Below are positions 50,380 through 63,739 of a stretch of 64,000 bases of DNA, in pieces. Source of the DNA: Loxodes magnus. Lineage: Eukaryota > Ciliophora > Karyorelictea > Loxodida > Loxodidae. The stretch is from contig CAMPDV010000139.1 in assembly GCA_946699065.1 (NCBI GenBank), positions 372,001 to 436,000 on the forward strand, in the 5' to 3' direction. A model generated the notes under the pieces. It searched no databases. It saw nothing but the letters and a program-made list of their open reading frames with translations, and was not told where the DNA came from. The translations under genes and the position numbers were made by a program. The stretch's first letter is position 1; each line of letters begins with the position of its first letter.

Positions 50380-51734
50380 TAGTACTAAAAATCTAAAACT
50401 AATTAATTAAACTAATAAAGTAAATTTAAGTTAAGATCAAAAATGCATATAAGATGAAATAAATTTTAATTAAAAATTGTAAAAAAATATATATAAATTA
50501 GAAAAAAAATTATGCAAGTTCCAATTTAAAAAAGGCTGAAAAAAGCTTTTTAAATTTAAAAAATAAAATCCAATTCAAACAAAGATTTTTAATTTAGAGA
50601 TGAGAAAGTATAAAAGTAAGCTATTAAATATAAAAAATATACAAGAATAGGAAAATTTAAAAATTTAAAAAAAAGGTCAAAGAAAAAGGTTTGTTTTTTT
50701 GCTTAGTACTTATGAAATCAAGAGTTAAGGGTGACTGAATAAATTTTAAAAAGGAATAAAAAAATTAAAAGGAAAAATAGATTGGTTAAAAGAGGTAAAT
50801 AAATATAAAAGAAGAAAAGTAATAAAAAGAAATAAAAAGATAAAATAAGAATAAAAAGGAGAATTTCGATTTTAGCTGATTGAGCAAATGAATTTAAGCA
50901 TGAAAGCTAAGTTTTAAGTAATAAAAAATAGTTAAAATACAAAAAAAATATTTTTATTCACATTTAGAATAAAAGAGAATTTAATAAAATCGAAAAAATT
51001 TCAAATTGAATAAAAAAGGATGTGTTATAGCTTAGTAATTTTGAATAAAGAAAAAATGTTTTTAAAAGTAAAAAGGAGGTTGAAAAAGAGGGATATAAGA
51101 AAATAAAGTGGTAGCAATTAGATTAAGTTGAAAAATAATTAATTAGGTTAAAAATGTAAAAGATGAAAATATTTTGAGTTCTGATATTCTTTACTTGAGG
51201 AAATTTTAGGACGGATAAAACTTTTTAAGCTTTTATTGCTTGCATATAAAGGCTTAATAATAATAGAGATATTTAAATACTTCCTATTAAAGTTAAAAGC
51301 ATAATCCTTTATCTTAAAAGTTAATTTAAACAACTTTTTTTCGTGGAATAATTCTATTATTTTAAAAAGATATTTAATTTAAAATTTTTAAATATTGAAG
51401 AGAAAAATAGTAAATTCATAAAAATTTAATTTAGATGCATTAATTTTATTAATGCTCGTATCAAATAGAAAACAATTTGATTAGATAAACATACTTTAAC
51501 AAATCATAAATGATCACCTAAAAAAATTAATCAAATTAAACCAGAAAAAAAATGATAGATAAATAATAAAAAAAATAGTATTTATTCGTTAAAAACTTAT
51601 TCAGAAACAGTTAAAATTTAATAATTTTACCTTTACTATAAAATGCTAAAGATATATATTTACTAATAATGATCCTGGAAATATATATTGTAAGCATTTT
51701 TTAATTTTATTATAAGATTTTATAATTGATTAAG
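50380..51734. other. AT-rich desert
   Basis: Extremely A-rich with no motif in any frame. Confidence 0.5.
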
Positions 51735-52150
51735 GTGGAGATTCCCAAGCTTTAGTATACTTAGCCTGCTTTAGCGGGTGAAACCTCTGCAGGAATCTAG
51801 GCCAGAATCGAATGATAGAGAAAAGGATAGCTTCATCAGAGGTGGGGAATTTAAGTACCCATAATTGACACATGTCGTCCTCTGCTTTGGTATGCAATGA
51901 GACGCAATCCTGCCATGTCCTTGGACCTCCAACAAGTAGAAAAGATTACGAGTATTCTTAAATTATATCATTATTGAACATTTTTATCAGTACTGAATAA
52001 TTATACCAGTATTGAACAAGGTCTACCAGTATCTAATAATTTTATCAGTAACAAACATTCTTGTCAGTATGAAACTTTTTTTTTAAAGAGCTACGCACCA
52101 ATGAGAGTGCTACTTGCTCTATAATCAAATTTATTTATTTATTATTTATC
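51735..52150 (+). mobile_element. SINE-like element, family C, with the shared LINE tail
   Basis: GC-richer body (GGTGGAGATTCCCAAGC, CCTGCTTTAGCGGGTG, CTCTGCAGGAATC), then short tandem repeats, then the shared tail GAGCTACGCACCAATGAGAG and CTATAATCAAATTTATT at 52088-52145. The head differs from families A and B. A small hairpin (CCTGCTTTAGCGGG) is visible. Confidence 0.65.
51968..52078 (+). repeat. Degenerate short tandem repeats (about 19-22 bp)
   Basis: Five units resembling TTATCAGTACTGAATAAT, with variants TACCAGTATTGAACAAG, TACCAGTATCTAATAAT, TATCAGTAACAAACAT and GTCAGTATGAAAC. They lie inside the family-C element before its tail. Confidence 0.75.
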
Positions 52151-53697
52151 CTAAACTATTGTTTAAGACTTTGTAATCCGTCTGAGTGAGGAGGAAATAG
52201 GAAGATATATGATTATATGAAGCATGATATTAGTAAACTAAAATATTAAATTAAAGTGATTAACTTTATTTAAATTCTTAATCATAAGAAAATAAATTCT
52301 AAATTTCTAATTAAATAGCAAAATAGTTAAGGGATTATTTATATTTAAGTAGAAGTAAAATAATAAGATTTAAAATAAAAGGGAAGAAATGGTTGATGAA
52401 AAAAGAGGAAAAAGTATAAATAACTAGTAAAAGTCTTAATAAGTAAAAAGGAAATAAATAGTTAAGAAGTCTTAAAAAAGTTAAAAATTAAAAAAAGAAG
52501 AAGTGAAAAAAAATTAAGAAAGTTAAACTTTTAGTTTTATTGAAAAAAAACTAGGATAATTCTTTTAAATTTTCAAAAAATCTTAAAAGAGACTAGTAAA
52601 ACTTGAAAGATAAAATCAAAGAAATAAGAAAAATAAAAAAATAAAAATTTGATAAACTAGAGCAAAATTTTTAAAGTTGTAAATGGAAATTTATTTTGCT
52701 CGGCGATTTTCATTATAAGATTTAAGGAAGACGGACCAAAATTAGAAAAACGAAATAAAATAGATGAAAGGGAAAAGAGATTTATAAAAATATGTAAAAA
52801 AGATGGAAAGGAAATAAAATTATGAGAAATTCAAAGATAAAATTGGAATAAAAAACAAAAAAAGTCCCAATTTTATTATATTTTTATAAAATTTAAACAT
52901 GAAATCTAATTAATTTAACTAATAAAAAAATTGAATGGATCATTGAAAAATTTTTGAATTTAGCATTTTAAAGTATAAGAGACTTTGATTAGGGAGAAAA
53001 AAGTTAAATGAGGAAACAAATAAAAGTAATTTTATGAAAAATGTATAAGAATGATAGAATAATTAGCATTTTTTAGAAAAAGGAAAAGATATTTTAAAAA
53101 ATAAGAAGAGAGAAAATAGTAATAATTCAGATTAATTAAGTATTTAAAATAAAAGCTCAAGTTAAGTCTTAAAATATATTAAGAAGTAATTAAGAAAAAT
53201 TAATAAAATGAATAGTTTGATAATAGTAAAAAAGTAAAAAAATTTAAAAAGAAAAATAAAAAAAGGCATAAAGATAAGAAATGAAGGTAAAAAGGGGTAA
53301 ATAAAATATAAAAAAGCCAAAAATTTCAAGTAGCTTCTACTTAGCGATTTACACTGCAAGACATTTTTGAGAAATGACAAAAAGTATCCGAAAAAAGTAA
53401 AAAATAAAGATTTAAAAGGAGGATATAAGAAAAGGGAATTATAGAGTAGAATGAGTTGAAAAATAATACAGATATTTAAAAAAGTAAAAATGTAAAATTC
53501 TTTTGCTAAGTATTTTATATTAGAGGAAGTTTTTGGAAAGAAATTTTTTTTTAATTTTAGAAAACTGAAGAAATAAATAAATTCTATATATTTAGAAGAA
53601 GAATTAATTTTGTCCAAAAATATATGCAAATTAATATCAAATCTTGGTTTGGTTATCTAATAAATAAAAGTAACTTTTATTTTTTAAATTATTAAAA
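52151..53697. other. AT-rich desert
   Basis: No motif-bearing frame on either strand. One GC-richer patch near 52700-52740 has no match elsewhere in the window that I could see. Confidence 0.45.
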
Positions 53698-53872
53698 AAA
53701 TATGGATATCGGCCGCGAGAAGGAGAACTAGTAGATAATCTTGAGCAGTGTATATTCCATTGTGAGTAATTTCGCACTAGATGCCAATACGGGGAAGGGT
53801 GGACAAGCCCGGAAGAGATAAGCCTAACTTGCCCAATGGTTCTCGCTAGTAGTATTAAAGTTTTACTGTCGA
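53698..53872 (+). mobile_element. SINE-like element, family B, copy 3
   Basis: Starts ATATGGATATCGGCCGCG and matches 44553-44720 over most of its length (ACTAGTAGATAATCTTGAG, TTCGCACTAGATGCCA, ACGGGGAAGGGTGGACA, GGTTCTCGCTAG). The high identity of two copies within very AT-rich DNA points to recent mobility or constraint on RNA structure. Confidence 0.75.
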
Positions 53873-56424
53873 ACCTACTGACGAACTCTATAATTATATT
53901 CATTTATTTAAGCAAAAGAAATTGAAACATCATGTTTAATATTTTTTTGCAATTAATTTAAGAATCTATTTTTAAATTAAATCTTTTTGGTATAAAAAAG
54001 GAATTAATTATCTTAGAAATATGACTATTAAAATATGAGTATATAGGAAATTACATACATAAAAAAGGATAAATAGATTTTAATGCTTTATATAAAATTA
54101 ATTAAGTAAAAGCAATAAAAATAAAATCTAAAATTACATAAAAATCACTAAATTTTATTTTTAACTAAATGATATATGGAGAAAAAGTTCAAAGAATGAA
54201 ATTTCTTCAAAATAGATTGAAGAAAATTAAATAAAAACTTTTGAAAATAATTTAAAAGCAAAAATCATAAAATTTATAATTTTCTTTTAAAGTAATAAAA
54301 ATTAGTTATAGTGAATCTAAAATTATTAGGCTAACCACTTTTAAGTTCAATTGTATTTACTATCTCATTTTAAGTTGTTTAATTATATCTTTTTGTTCTT
54401 TTTTTCATCTCAATCTTTATCTTTCTTTGAGTTTCAATCCTCTTCTTATTCTTTGAATATCACTCTTCCTTTAGTTAATTTAAATATTTTTTCAATATAT
54501 AATATAACTTCCTTATTGATTAGTGTAATTCCAGTCCTTAATACAGTTTTCTTCCATAGATCTTACCTTTCTTGAATAATATATTTAAATCATTTTGATC
54601 CAAAATCTTTTTTCCTCTATTCTTTATTTTTTTGAGCTATTAGCATTGTCATATGAGGTTTCCTTTCATCTTACAGAATCAGCATCTTTATATATTTCTC
54701 CGCTTATAGATATAATTTATTTTTTACTCCTTCTCAATTTAATTGGATCTTCATTTATTTTTTATTATTGGATTATCATCTTTATTTATAAGGTATACAG
54801 GCTGAGTCTCTTTTCCTTTTATTTCAGTTGGAAATTTACCTATTACATTTCCAATTTGCTGCTAATTTTCTTTTTTAATTAATAATTCTCTTGTTAAATC
54901 TTTATCTCTGCTTATAACAAAATCTTAACTTTTCGCTAATTCAAGAACTTAAGATTTTATTGTCTGCCTCTGAGAACATCTGGCACATCTCTTTTTAGCA
55001 GCTCATATTCATGTTCTGTTTTTTATATAAGAAGAGTTTTAATTCACTTTATATAATATTTTAGATAAGCGCTTGCAAAAATAAAGGAAATCAAAAAAAA
55101 TTTTTTATGAAAAACCAAAAAAAGAAAATGAATTGCAAAGTGAATTAAATTATGAATGTTATCTTGTTAAAAATAGAAAAAATATAAACAGTAATAAGTT
55201 AATTGGTGAACTAAAGTAACTCTGAATTTAAAATTATTATTTGGTTACTTTGCTAAACTATCTTTTATATAGAATAGTATTGATTAAAGTTACAGTAATA
55301 ATAAAATGTTATTTATTTACTTATGCTCTTCCATCTTATTTAAGCAAATAAATATTATTCTACTTAAGAAATAAAATAGCTTCAAGGTATTTTTAGCGAA
55401 TTTTATTTTTGTTATCTAAAGATAAATTTTAATTGATTATTATTGGTATAATTTGTCAAGTTTTCGTTTTTAAATTTTTCAATATTATGATTAATAAGAT
55501 ATCAAAGTCAAGCAATGCTTGAAAATTTATTCTAGCTCCCATTTTTTATATTTAGCTTGATCGTAGTTTGCTTTTTACTTGTTTTCTCCAGCAATCAGAA
55601 GTATTCTTTGTGAGATGCAAATTTCTTCTGTACCAACATCATTTCTGCCATAAAAAATTAAGATATAGCTAAAAATGCTTAATCTTTATTCTTCCCCCGT
55701 TCCCGAATAACCTTAAAATTCTTGACAAATCCATATATTGAACAATAGAATTTTTACTTCTTTCTATGAGTTTTTAGTATTAAAAGGCTTAAAAAAATAG
55801 AAAAAATTAAATATGAAATAATGGAAGTGAAATGGAAAAGCTAAATTACATAATAAGTATTCTTAAATCACGTTTTTACCTTTATCTTAAAGCTTAGAAT
55901 CTAACATAGCTTCTTTTTTCTTTAAGCGATAACATTTTTTTTTAATTATATGAGAGATAGAGATAACTTAAGTTTTTTTTTGATTTTTAAGATAATTTAA
56001 ACTCATCCTTAATTTCTGCTAGTAATTTATTTTGGAGGAAGTATTAAAGATATATAAATCTGCATACTTCTGTACTATAATTTTAATCTTGTTATTTCCA
56101 GATTTTTTTACTCTCGTATATTTGTATTATCTAAACTTTGATTCATTATATTTTTATTTTATGAAACCTACTCTGCTTCGTAGTAAAATTTTCAATCTAG
56201 ATTATAAATCTTATCAGAATAAAAGATTGAATTCTCATAGTTTTCAAAGATTAATTTTTTGATTTTAATATAATTTTTCTCCTCAAGTTAATGTGATTTT
56301 TTTAACTACTGTCCACCGAATTGAGTTAAAATACTCAATAATGAAAAACTTTAATTTTTTATTATTTAAATTTTGGTTTAAATTACCGTATTATTTTTTA
56401 AAGAAATTTTATGATTTATTTAGA
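53873..56424. other. AT-rich DNA, no resolved gene
   Basis: Plus strand is T-rich from about 54350 to 54900. Minus-strand reading near 54900-55020 is weakly protein-like but has no motif; it may be an old retroelement remnant. Confidence 0.4.
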
Positions 56425-56725
56425 AAATACATTAACACAAGTACCAAGAAGTACTTTAGGAGCGACAAAAAAACTGGCCAAGAATCTTGGCAGGAGCCAA
56501 GAGAAAAGAACTGGTGGTATTAAATAACGATTGTTGAAGATGCCAGATGATTAGGTCTCTTTGTGCATCACCCTGACCATGCCCTATAAAGGACAGAATC
56601 ACCAAAGGAGTGAAGCACTGGAGGAAACTTCCAAGGAGAAATTTTATTAACTTTAAGCAAAATTAATTTAAAGAGCTACACATCATCGAGAGTGCTACGC
56701 TCTCTATAATCGAGGCTATTTATTT
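56425..56725 (+). mobile_element. SINE-like element, family A, copy 2
   Basis: Aligns with 645-968: AAGTACTTTAGGAGCGAC, CAAGAATCTTGGCAGGAGCC, GATGCCAGATGATTAGG, CCTATAAAGGACAGAATC. It ends in the shared tail, with GAGCTACACATCATCGAGAG and GCTCTCTATAATCGAGG at 56672-56716. Confidence 0.75.
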
Positions 56726-57221
56726 ATTTAATTTTATATTTTTAGATATTTTTCTTTTCATTTTTAATAAGACATCTTCTCCCACTTTTGGTAATTAACT
56801 AATTGTTTTTTACAATAGCTTATTTAAACCATTATATCCATTACATCTTTTTTAATAATTTTAGAATAAGTTCATATTTATTCTACAATATACAAAACTA
56901 ATTATCTAATAAATATTCACAGTTAGCATTTTTTTATTTTTGTTACATATTTTAATATTCTAAACCCTTTTATGCTACTAATGTGAAATATTTGGATATA
57001 TTAGAGTTTTACTATTGTATAAGATTGTAAAACTAGTAAGCATTTTTTTTGTTTTCTAAGGATAAATTTCCTATCTTATATTTAATTTAAGTGCTTGGTA
57101 ATTTATTATTTTTGTGTTTTATTTCTATGTTGTCTCAATATTAGATTACTAGAAATCAAAATATTCATCAAAAGTATAGGAGTTTTGAAAAAGGCTTAGA
57201 AAGTTTATTATAGAAATAAAA
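56726..57221. other. AT-rich intergenic DNA
   Basis: No motif on either strand; it lies between the family-A element and a small gene. Confidence 0.45.
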
Positions 57222-57878
57222 ATGATGGCGCCTAAGAAATAAAAATCTCAAGCAAAAAAGTCTAACAATTAATTTATAATTGGATAATAAGAAGCAAACA
57301 ATAGAAGTTTTAGATATAAAATAAGCAACTTAATCGCTTATGCTAATTATTATAGATTGATAAATGAATTGAAATCTACGCAAGAACTGGCTTAATAGAC
57401 TATTTCTTAAGAGATGGAAAGATAGATTAAACATATAAAATGGAATTTTAGAAATAATTTTTACCTGAGGATCAGTTAACTTGAGCAAATCAAGATCTAC
57501 TAGCAATCAGAAACAGAGAAAGAGGAGAGAAAAAATTCGTCTTTAAGCTTCTTTAGTAAAAAAGAGAAAATTGATGTTAATATTGCAAAAATATGGAAAT
57601 AAGGTAAATTAGTACTACAGATTTAAGGAGCAATAAATTTAAGAAGCAGAAAGAGGAATTTAAAACCTTTCAAGATTTATTGCTCACCAAAGAAGACGAT
57701 GCAAAACAAAAATATTTTAGCCATATTAAAAGGCTCCAAAAAATTATGGGTAGATGAGAAGATTTGAGAAGTAGCAATAAGACATTGATTTACATTGATT
57801 GAAAAGAGAACAAAGCAAGCAATTTAAAAGAATTTCGGCTAAGAAATGTCAGAGGAATATTACTTCGAAATCTATTGA
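57222..57878 (+). CDS. Small basic protein, unassigned
   Basis: ATG 57222 (MMAPKKQKSQAKKS) to TGA 57876-57878, 218 codons, immediately followed by a second TGA. Strongly basic N-terminus, then helical segments (YRLINELKSTQELAQQ, ETEKEERKNSSLSFFSKK) and an acidic end (GQEMSEEYYFEIY). Double TGA and the fall-off of coding quality support this stop. The basic, Q-rich composition suggests a nuclear or nucleic-acid-associated role, but no family is recognised. Confidence 0.6.
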
Positions 57879-57889
57879 TGAATAAAGAT

Positions 57890-58605
57890 TTCTACAAACT
57901 CTAATTTGTTACAGATCTAATAATAGTGGCATATTTTAATACATTATTATTATTGGAGCTTTTTCTATCTTCATTAGTTATTTTGTAATCTACTGATTTA
58001 TAGAGTCTTAAATGTTCTCTACAAGCTTTTTTCTTTGTGCATTTAGCAACTAAAACATCGTTTTGCCAAATATTGGGAAGATTTGATTTTAACATTTCTT
58101 TATTTTCTATTTCTGTTTTTTCTACGGAGAAAAAGAATTTTTTATTTTTTCAGATTTCTTTTATTTAAATTTATTCTCTAAACTTCTAACTAATTATTAC
58201 TTAGTTATCATGATATCAGTTACTCCTGTAATTTCTGAAACTGTCCTATTTAATCCGGATTATGACTATTATAAAAATTTTTTCCTTTAAACTTCTACTT
58301 TGAGCAAACTACTCTCGTAAATATGTTTTCTCTAAATTCAGTTATTCAATATGATTCATATGTTCTCTAATTCTCTCTGAAATATAAAAGATTATTTATT
58401 CCGTTTACTGTGCACTTTCTTCATTAATCGCATTATCCATATACTAGTTCATTTTCTTATTAATATAGAAATTCTATCCCTTTTTTTCCTGCTGATCATT
58501 TACCTCTACACGATAACAAATACTACATTTAATCTTACTTTTTCCAAGATTTTTCTCATCCCTTGCTTTAATTCACAAAATATTTCCTTCTTAATTACTC
58601 TCCAT
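57890..58605 (-). CDS. Possible small cysteine-finger protein, multi-exon
   Basis: Minus strand, probable ATG 58605 (MESNQEGNILWIKARDEK), with KIKCSICYRVEVNDQQEK, a C-x2-C pair, and then a coiled-coil-like stretch (SERIREHMNHIEQLNLEK). A frame change near 58280 implies an intron. The last part (ATG 58095, NDVLVAKCTKKKACREHLR) has further cysteines and ends unresolved near 57890. It converges on the gene ending at 57878. Confidence 0.45.
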
Positions 58606-59595
58606 ATTTATATTTAGTTATTTTGCATAATCATCTTTACATTTAAATATTAGTATACATAAAGTTCATTCTTATACGAGCTCTATAAGCATATACAAGG
58701 TATAAAACCTTAGTAAGTTTGGTTTTTACAGTTCGATTATTTATAATACTAAAAAGCTAAATTTATGTTTCTTTAATATCTACATTTATTAGAATCAAGT
58801 TACTGAATCTTAACTATCACTAGTAGGTGAAATTAAATTTGATGATAGTTTTTACTACTAAAATTAGAAATTAGCATCAAAATGGTCAAAACTTCGTTTT
58901 TATGTTATTAGTTATGATAATTCAAAAAACTAAGCTTCTGCTTCCAAAACTTAAGAGTCTTCAAAATAAAAAAGTAATATTAAATACAGAAAAGATAAAA
59001 AATAAGTAACTTAAACTAGATATAAAATAAGCTAAAATCAACAAATAATTTGGAAAAAATATTACAATTTTAGTGTGAACCACATAACAACTCTATACTT
59101 TATGAAATGTTAGCATTTCCTACAGATAAATATAATATTTGGAAAAAGACATTAAGAGATATCGGAATTTTGAAATGAAGAATTTAGAAAATGAAATGAA
59201 TAACGAGAAAGACTTAAAGCATGGATGCTGGAGAAATATTAAGAGTAAAATGATATTTTTGATGATAACAAGAAAGCATGATAAACAAAGTCTATTCAAG
59301 ATAATAAATCAATGATTAAAGACATTCAAGACATTAGAGACTCTTACACTTATTAGGAATCTTCAGTAGCATAATTTTGAATTAAAAGAAATAGTTAAGA
59401 ATATTGGCCTAATGTAGCAAATATACATCATACTAATTAAATTACTTTTAAGTTAACTAAGTAAGGTTATAAATATAGACTTCATTTTATATTTACTTTT
59501 AAAGTTAAAATATTAGTTAAAAGGTATAAGTAAAACTTATTATGTTTAAATCAGATTCATTATTAATACCCATTTTAATATCCTTTAATTAAAAA
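58606..59595. other. Mostly unresolved; weak plus-strand coding
   Basis: A plus-strand stretch at about 59130-59290 reads LEKDIKRYRNFEMKNLENEM and onward with good acidic content, but neither ends nor family are clear. The rest is AT-rich. It contains the promoter region of the eEF1A gene. Confidence 0.35.
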
Positions 59596-60945
59596 ATGCA
59601 GAAGGAAAAACCACATCTAAATTTGGTCTTAATTGGTCATATAGACTCAGGGAAATCAACTACAACTGGACATTTGATCTACAAATGTGGAGGTATCGAT
59701 TAGCGTATGTTTGAGAAGATTGCGAAAGAAGCTGAATAAATAGGTAAAGATTAATTTAAATTCGCTTGAATATGTAATAAATAATAGTAAGAACGTTCAC
59801 GATGTATAACAATTAATATAACTAGATGAAAACTGGGAACTCCAAAAATAGATTATACGATTATAGATACACCAGGACATCGTGATTTCATTAAGAATAT
59901 TATTACAGGAATTTCTCAAGCTGATATAGCTCTATTAATAGTGGCAGCAAGTACTGGAGAATTTGAAGCTGGTGTTAGTCAATAAGGATAAACTAAAGAG
60001 CATGCCCTTCTTGCTTTTACTTTAGGAGTAAAACAAATTATTGTAGGAGTAAACAAAATGGACGATAGATCAGTGAATTATGACAAGAATCGGTTTGAAG
60101 AAATCCAGGAAGAGATGAAGGGACTTCTTAAGAAAATAGGATATAATCCAGCAAAGATTCCATTTGTTCCTATTTCAGGTTGGATAGGAGATAACTTAAC
60201 TACTCCTTCTAAAAACATGGATTGGTATAATGGGCCAACTCTACTTTAATGCTTAGATTCTATTATTCCTCCAAAAAAACCAATTAATAAGCCTCTTCGT
60301 CTATCTCTTTAAGATGTATATAGAATTAAAGATATTGGAACAGTTCCAGTAGGAAGAATAGAAACTGGAGTTTTGAAAACTGGTATGATTGTAACTTTTG
60401 CTCCTGTAGGTTTAACAACTGTAGTGACTTCCATTGAAATGAATCATGAAATTCTTGAAGAAGCATTTCCAGGAGATAATGTAGGATTTAACGTTAAAGG
60501 TTTAACCGTCAAAGATTTAAGGAGAGGTTTTGTTTGTGGAAGTGCTTAAGATGATCCTCCAAGAAAAGCAGAATCATTCTTAGCTTAAGTGATAATTTTA
60601 AATCATCCTGGCTAAATTAGATAGGGCTATTGTCCTGTTATAGATTGCCATAATGCTCATATAGCTTGTACGTTTTAAGAACTTAGATAAATCATAGATA
60701 GACGTACGGGTGCAGTGATAGAAGAAGAGCCTTAATTTTTGAAAAAAGGAGATACTGCTATCGTGAAATTAGTTCCAAGAAAACCAATGTGTGTTGAGTC
60801 AGTATAGCAATATCCTCCTCTAGGGAGATTTGTAATAAGAGATATGAGATAAACAATAGGAGTAGGAATAATAAAAGAAGTAGAAAAGTAAGAAATTGGA
60901 GAGAAAATGGCCAACACGTTATAAATAGAGACAAAGATGTAGTGA
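59596..60945 (+). CDS. Divergent translation elongation factor 1-alpha (eEF1A) paralogue
   Basis: ATG 59596 to TGA 60943-60945, 449 codons, no intron, the usual eEF1A length. It carries all GTPase boxes: GHIDSGKST (G1, about 14), [11 protein letters not shown] (G3) and NKMD (G4), plus domain 2/3 landmarks ([54 protein letters not shown]). TGA encodes the conserved W58 and W78; TAA/TAG encode Q. Differences from normal eEF1A: the effector region reads [10 protein letters not shown] instead of ERERGITI, and the usual insertion before the TLL motif is missing, as is the lysine-rich end. Canonical role: delivery of aminoacyl-tRNA to the ribosome. The changes suggest a specialised or fast-evolving copy. 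Confidence 0.95.
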
Positions 60946-63735
60946 GTAAATAGCATCTAAAATACATAAATAAACGATTTTAATACTAATATATAATTAT
61001 TCGTTTACATATTAATCAATTAAATATTTGTTATAAGGTTTTATATGAAAATTATGGTGAAATATTTTAAATCATTTCTAATCTGCACTTAATATCTGCA
61101 ATCTTTACTTATTACCTCAAGTATATTATAATAAATATTCAAAAAAGCTGCATTCTGATTTAATAAGTATGGAGTAGCTGAAAGAAAATATATGCTTTTT
61201 TAATATTCTCTAAAGTTATTCTTTTTTAGTTAATTTGCTCTTATTTCAACTTAAATTTGTAAAGATAAGAGGAAATAAAAATGAATAGTTGCATATTTAG
61301 ATCTAACTTAAATTTAGATCTGATTAAAGGAATAATTTGATGCATTAATATTAAATTTAAATGATAAATAGTTAATTACTAAGAGTTGAAATTAGGTAAA
61401 ATAATCTTTATTAAGTAATAATTGGATGTATTTACAATAATTATAGCCAAAAGGTATTAATATTTTAAAAATATTGTGCTTAAAAGTAATGCAAAAGTAT
61501 ATCCTTCTACTTCTCTACAACTAACGAATAATCTTATAGTTTAATATTTAAAGTTGCTTATTATACACTTGGAATAAAATATTCTGATTGTTTAAATAAT
61601 TTTAGACTTTTATTTAGAAATCCTTATTATTTAGTTTAGTCTTTTGAGATAATCTCTTTTAGTCTTTCCCTTTAATAAAATATAACTTTCAATCTTTAAA
61701 AATACTTCAAAAAATAAAGTTCTAATTGCTATTCAAATACTAGAGTTTGAGTACTACCTTCGCCGTAGAGAATAGACAGATGATCTGATTCTACTTTCCT
61801 AATCTGCATAGTAGATGATTATTTGAATAAACGAAACTAAGCAAGATTTTAGGATAATTTAACTTAAAGATATATGCTTAAAAATCCTAATGCATATAAT
61901 TTCTAAAGAAAGATTTGAAATAAGAAAACTTAAATTTATGATTAGATAACTAATTATTTAAAAAGAATAAGATTAATATTTAGGAGTAATTCTACATCTT
62001 TAATCTCCATGTAAAGAAGTCACATTCAAGTATATAACTGCAATTATATAAACTACTTTTATGAGAAATTAGAATATTACTGCTTTATATTTTAAAACAT
62101 TATAACATTTTACACTAACTATACCAGAAAATTAAGGAAAATCAGTACTATAGAGTATTCAAAAAGGAGTAACTTGAGTTTTTAATAGAACTGAAACAAG
62201 CATATGAATGATTTCAAGAAAAGCCTTTTAAGTAGCAATTTCAATATTTAATGAGTCGAACAAAATAGATTTTAATTGGTTATCTTCCAAAGACATTAAA
62301 GCATGGAAATTCTATAAATTCTATTACAAATCGAAATAAGAAAACGTTGATTTCTTAGATAAATAATAGATTTTTTAGTAACTAGATAAAAGGATTTCAA
62401 TACTATGATTAAGATTAAAAACTATCAGACCTTTATAACATCGATCTACAAAATCCAAGAGCAGCACCAGTCTAAAAATTTTACCAAGTACGTAAGTGAA
62501 AAATATAACAATATTTCTATAGTGTTTTACATTAAAATTTATATGAATGAAAGCAGCTAAAATATATAATGAGCAATTTGGTAATTTTTAGCAGTTTCCA
62601 CAAATTACTTACACAGATTTGACCAAATAATATAGACGAGAAATTATCTACATATATAAACATAGAATTCAATTCTGTAACTTTCGAAAAGATCTTCAAG
62701 ATCGTCATTAATCTTACTGATAATCTATATTTTTAGTATGTAGAGTATTAAACATTTAAGTACATCTTAAAGAGTATATGCAGTTCTAATATAAGGAATT
62801 GACTATTGTAAAAGATAGGGAATTTTGATTTAAGATGTCTTATATTTTATGATTAAGTATTAATAAACTAATTTTAAAAGTCTTATTTGGAATATTAAAA
62901 TTGATATATATAATATTTAATTAGAAATAAGACTAAAGAAGACATTAAATATTACAAATTGAGCAAGCTTAAAATAAAGATGTAAAAGATAAGACTAAAA
63001 CAGAAATATTGAAAAATGATGAGGTTAAGATTATTATTAAATACCTTTACTACTTTTTAGATGAAGAAAGCAATTTTTCACTTCAAGATATAAAATTACT
63101 CTTTTTACTTAAATTAAAATATAATGATATTTAAATAAAGTCACTATTTAAAATTCCATATTTTATATATTACAAAACTAATTTTAACTATAATAGTATA
63201 TAAAACTAATAGAATAATAGAAATAGTAAAATAGATAAGTTGATAAGCATAGAAATTTATAATCTATTATAAAGCTAAAGAGCAAGTATAGTATATTAGT
63301 TTCAATTGTAGATAGTAATTGTTTTAATCAAGATAATTCTTATTAGATTAAAAGAAGTCAAATAGGCAAAGTTTAAACTTTTAATTTTACTATCAGAAAC
63401 TATATTTAAATTAGATTTTTGTGTCATAGTTTTAAGTTTAAATTACAGGTAAAGTTAAAATTAGTAAAAGATATTATAATATGATTAAGATATAGCTTTT
63501 GCAATGCTTTTCATCAATAGTACATAAAATAATTAAAATGACTATATGCTATTATATTCTGAAATGAGCTTAATTTGTAAAAGAATTAAATGCTTATTTT
63601 TATAGTAAGAAAATAAATTTTGCTTTTAATTTTTCTTATAATAAAGATAGGCAAATTAAACATAATGAGTTACTTTTAAGAAATAAAGAGGTAATATTTA
63701 GAGTATTATTTGGAATCTCTTAGTTTCTTATGAAT
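60946..63735. other. AT-rich DNA with weak coding signs
   Basis: Mostly featureless. At about 62160-62400 (+) a frame reads VAISIFNESNKIDFNWLSSK and KSKQENVDFLDKQQIF, protein-like but without start, stop or family. No RNA gene was recognised. Confidence 0.35.
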
Positions 63736-63739
63736 AGCT

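Noticed and set aside
51735..51850. tRNA-derived head for family C
   Set aside because: A hairpin is visible but no cloverleaf or convincing A/B boxes.
60732..60967. Minus-strand hydrophobic frames
   Set aside because: Antisense to the 3' end of the eEF1A gene.
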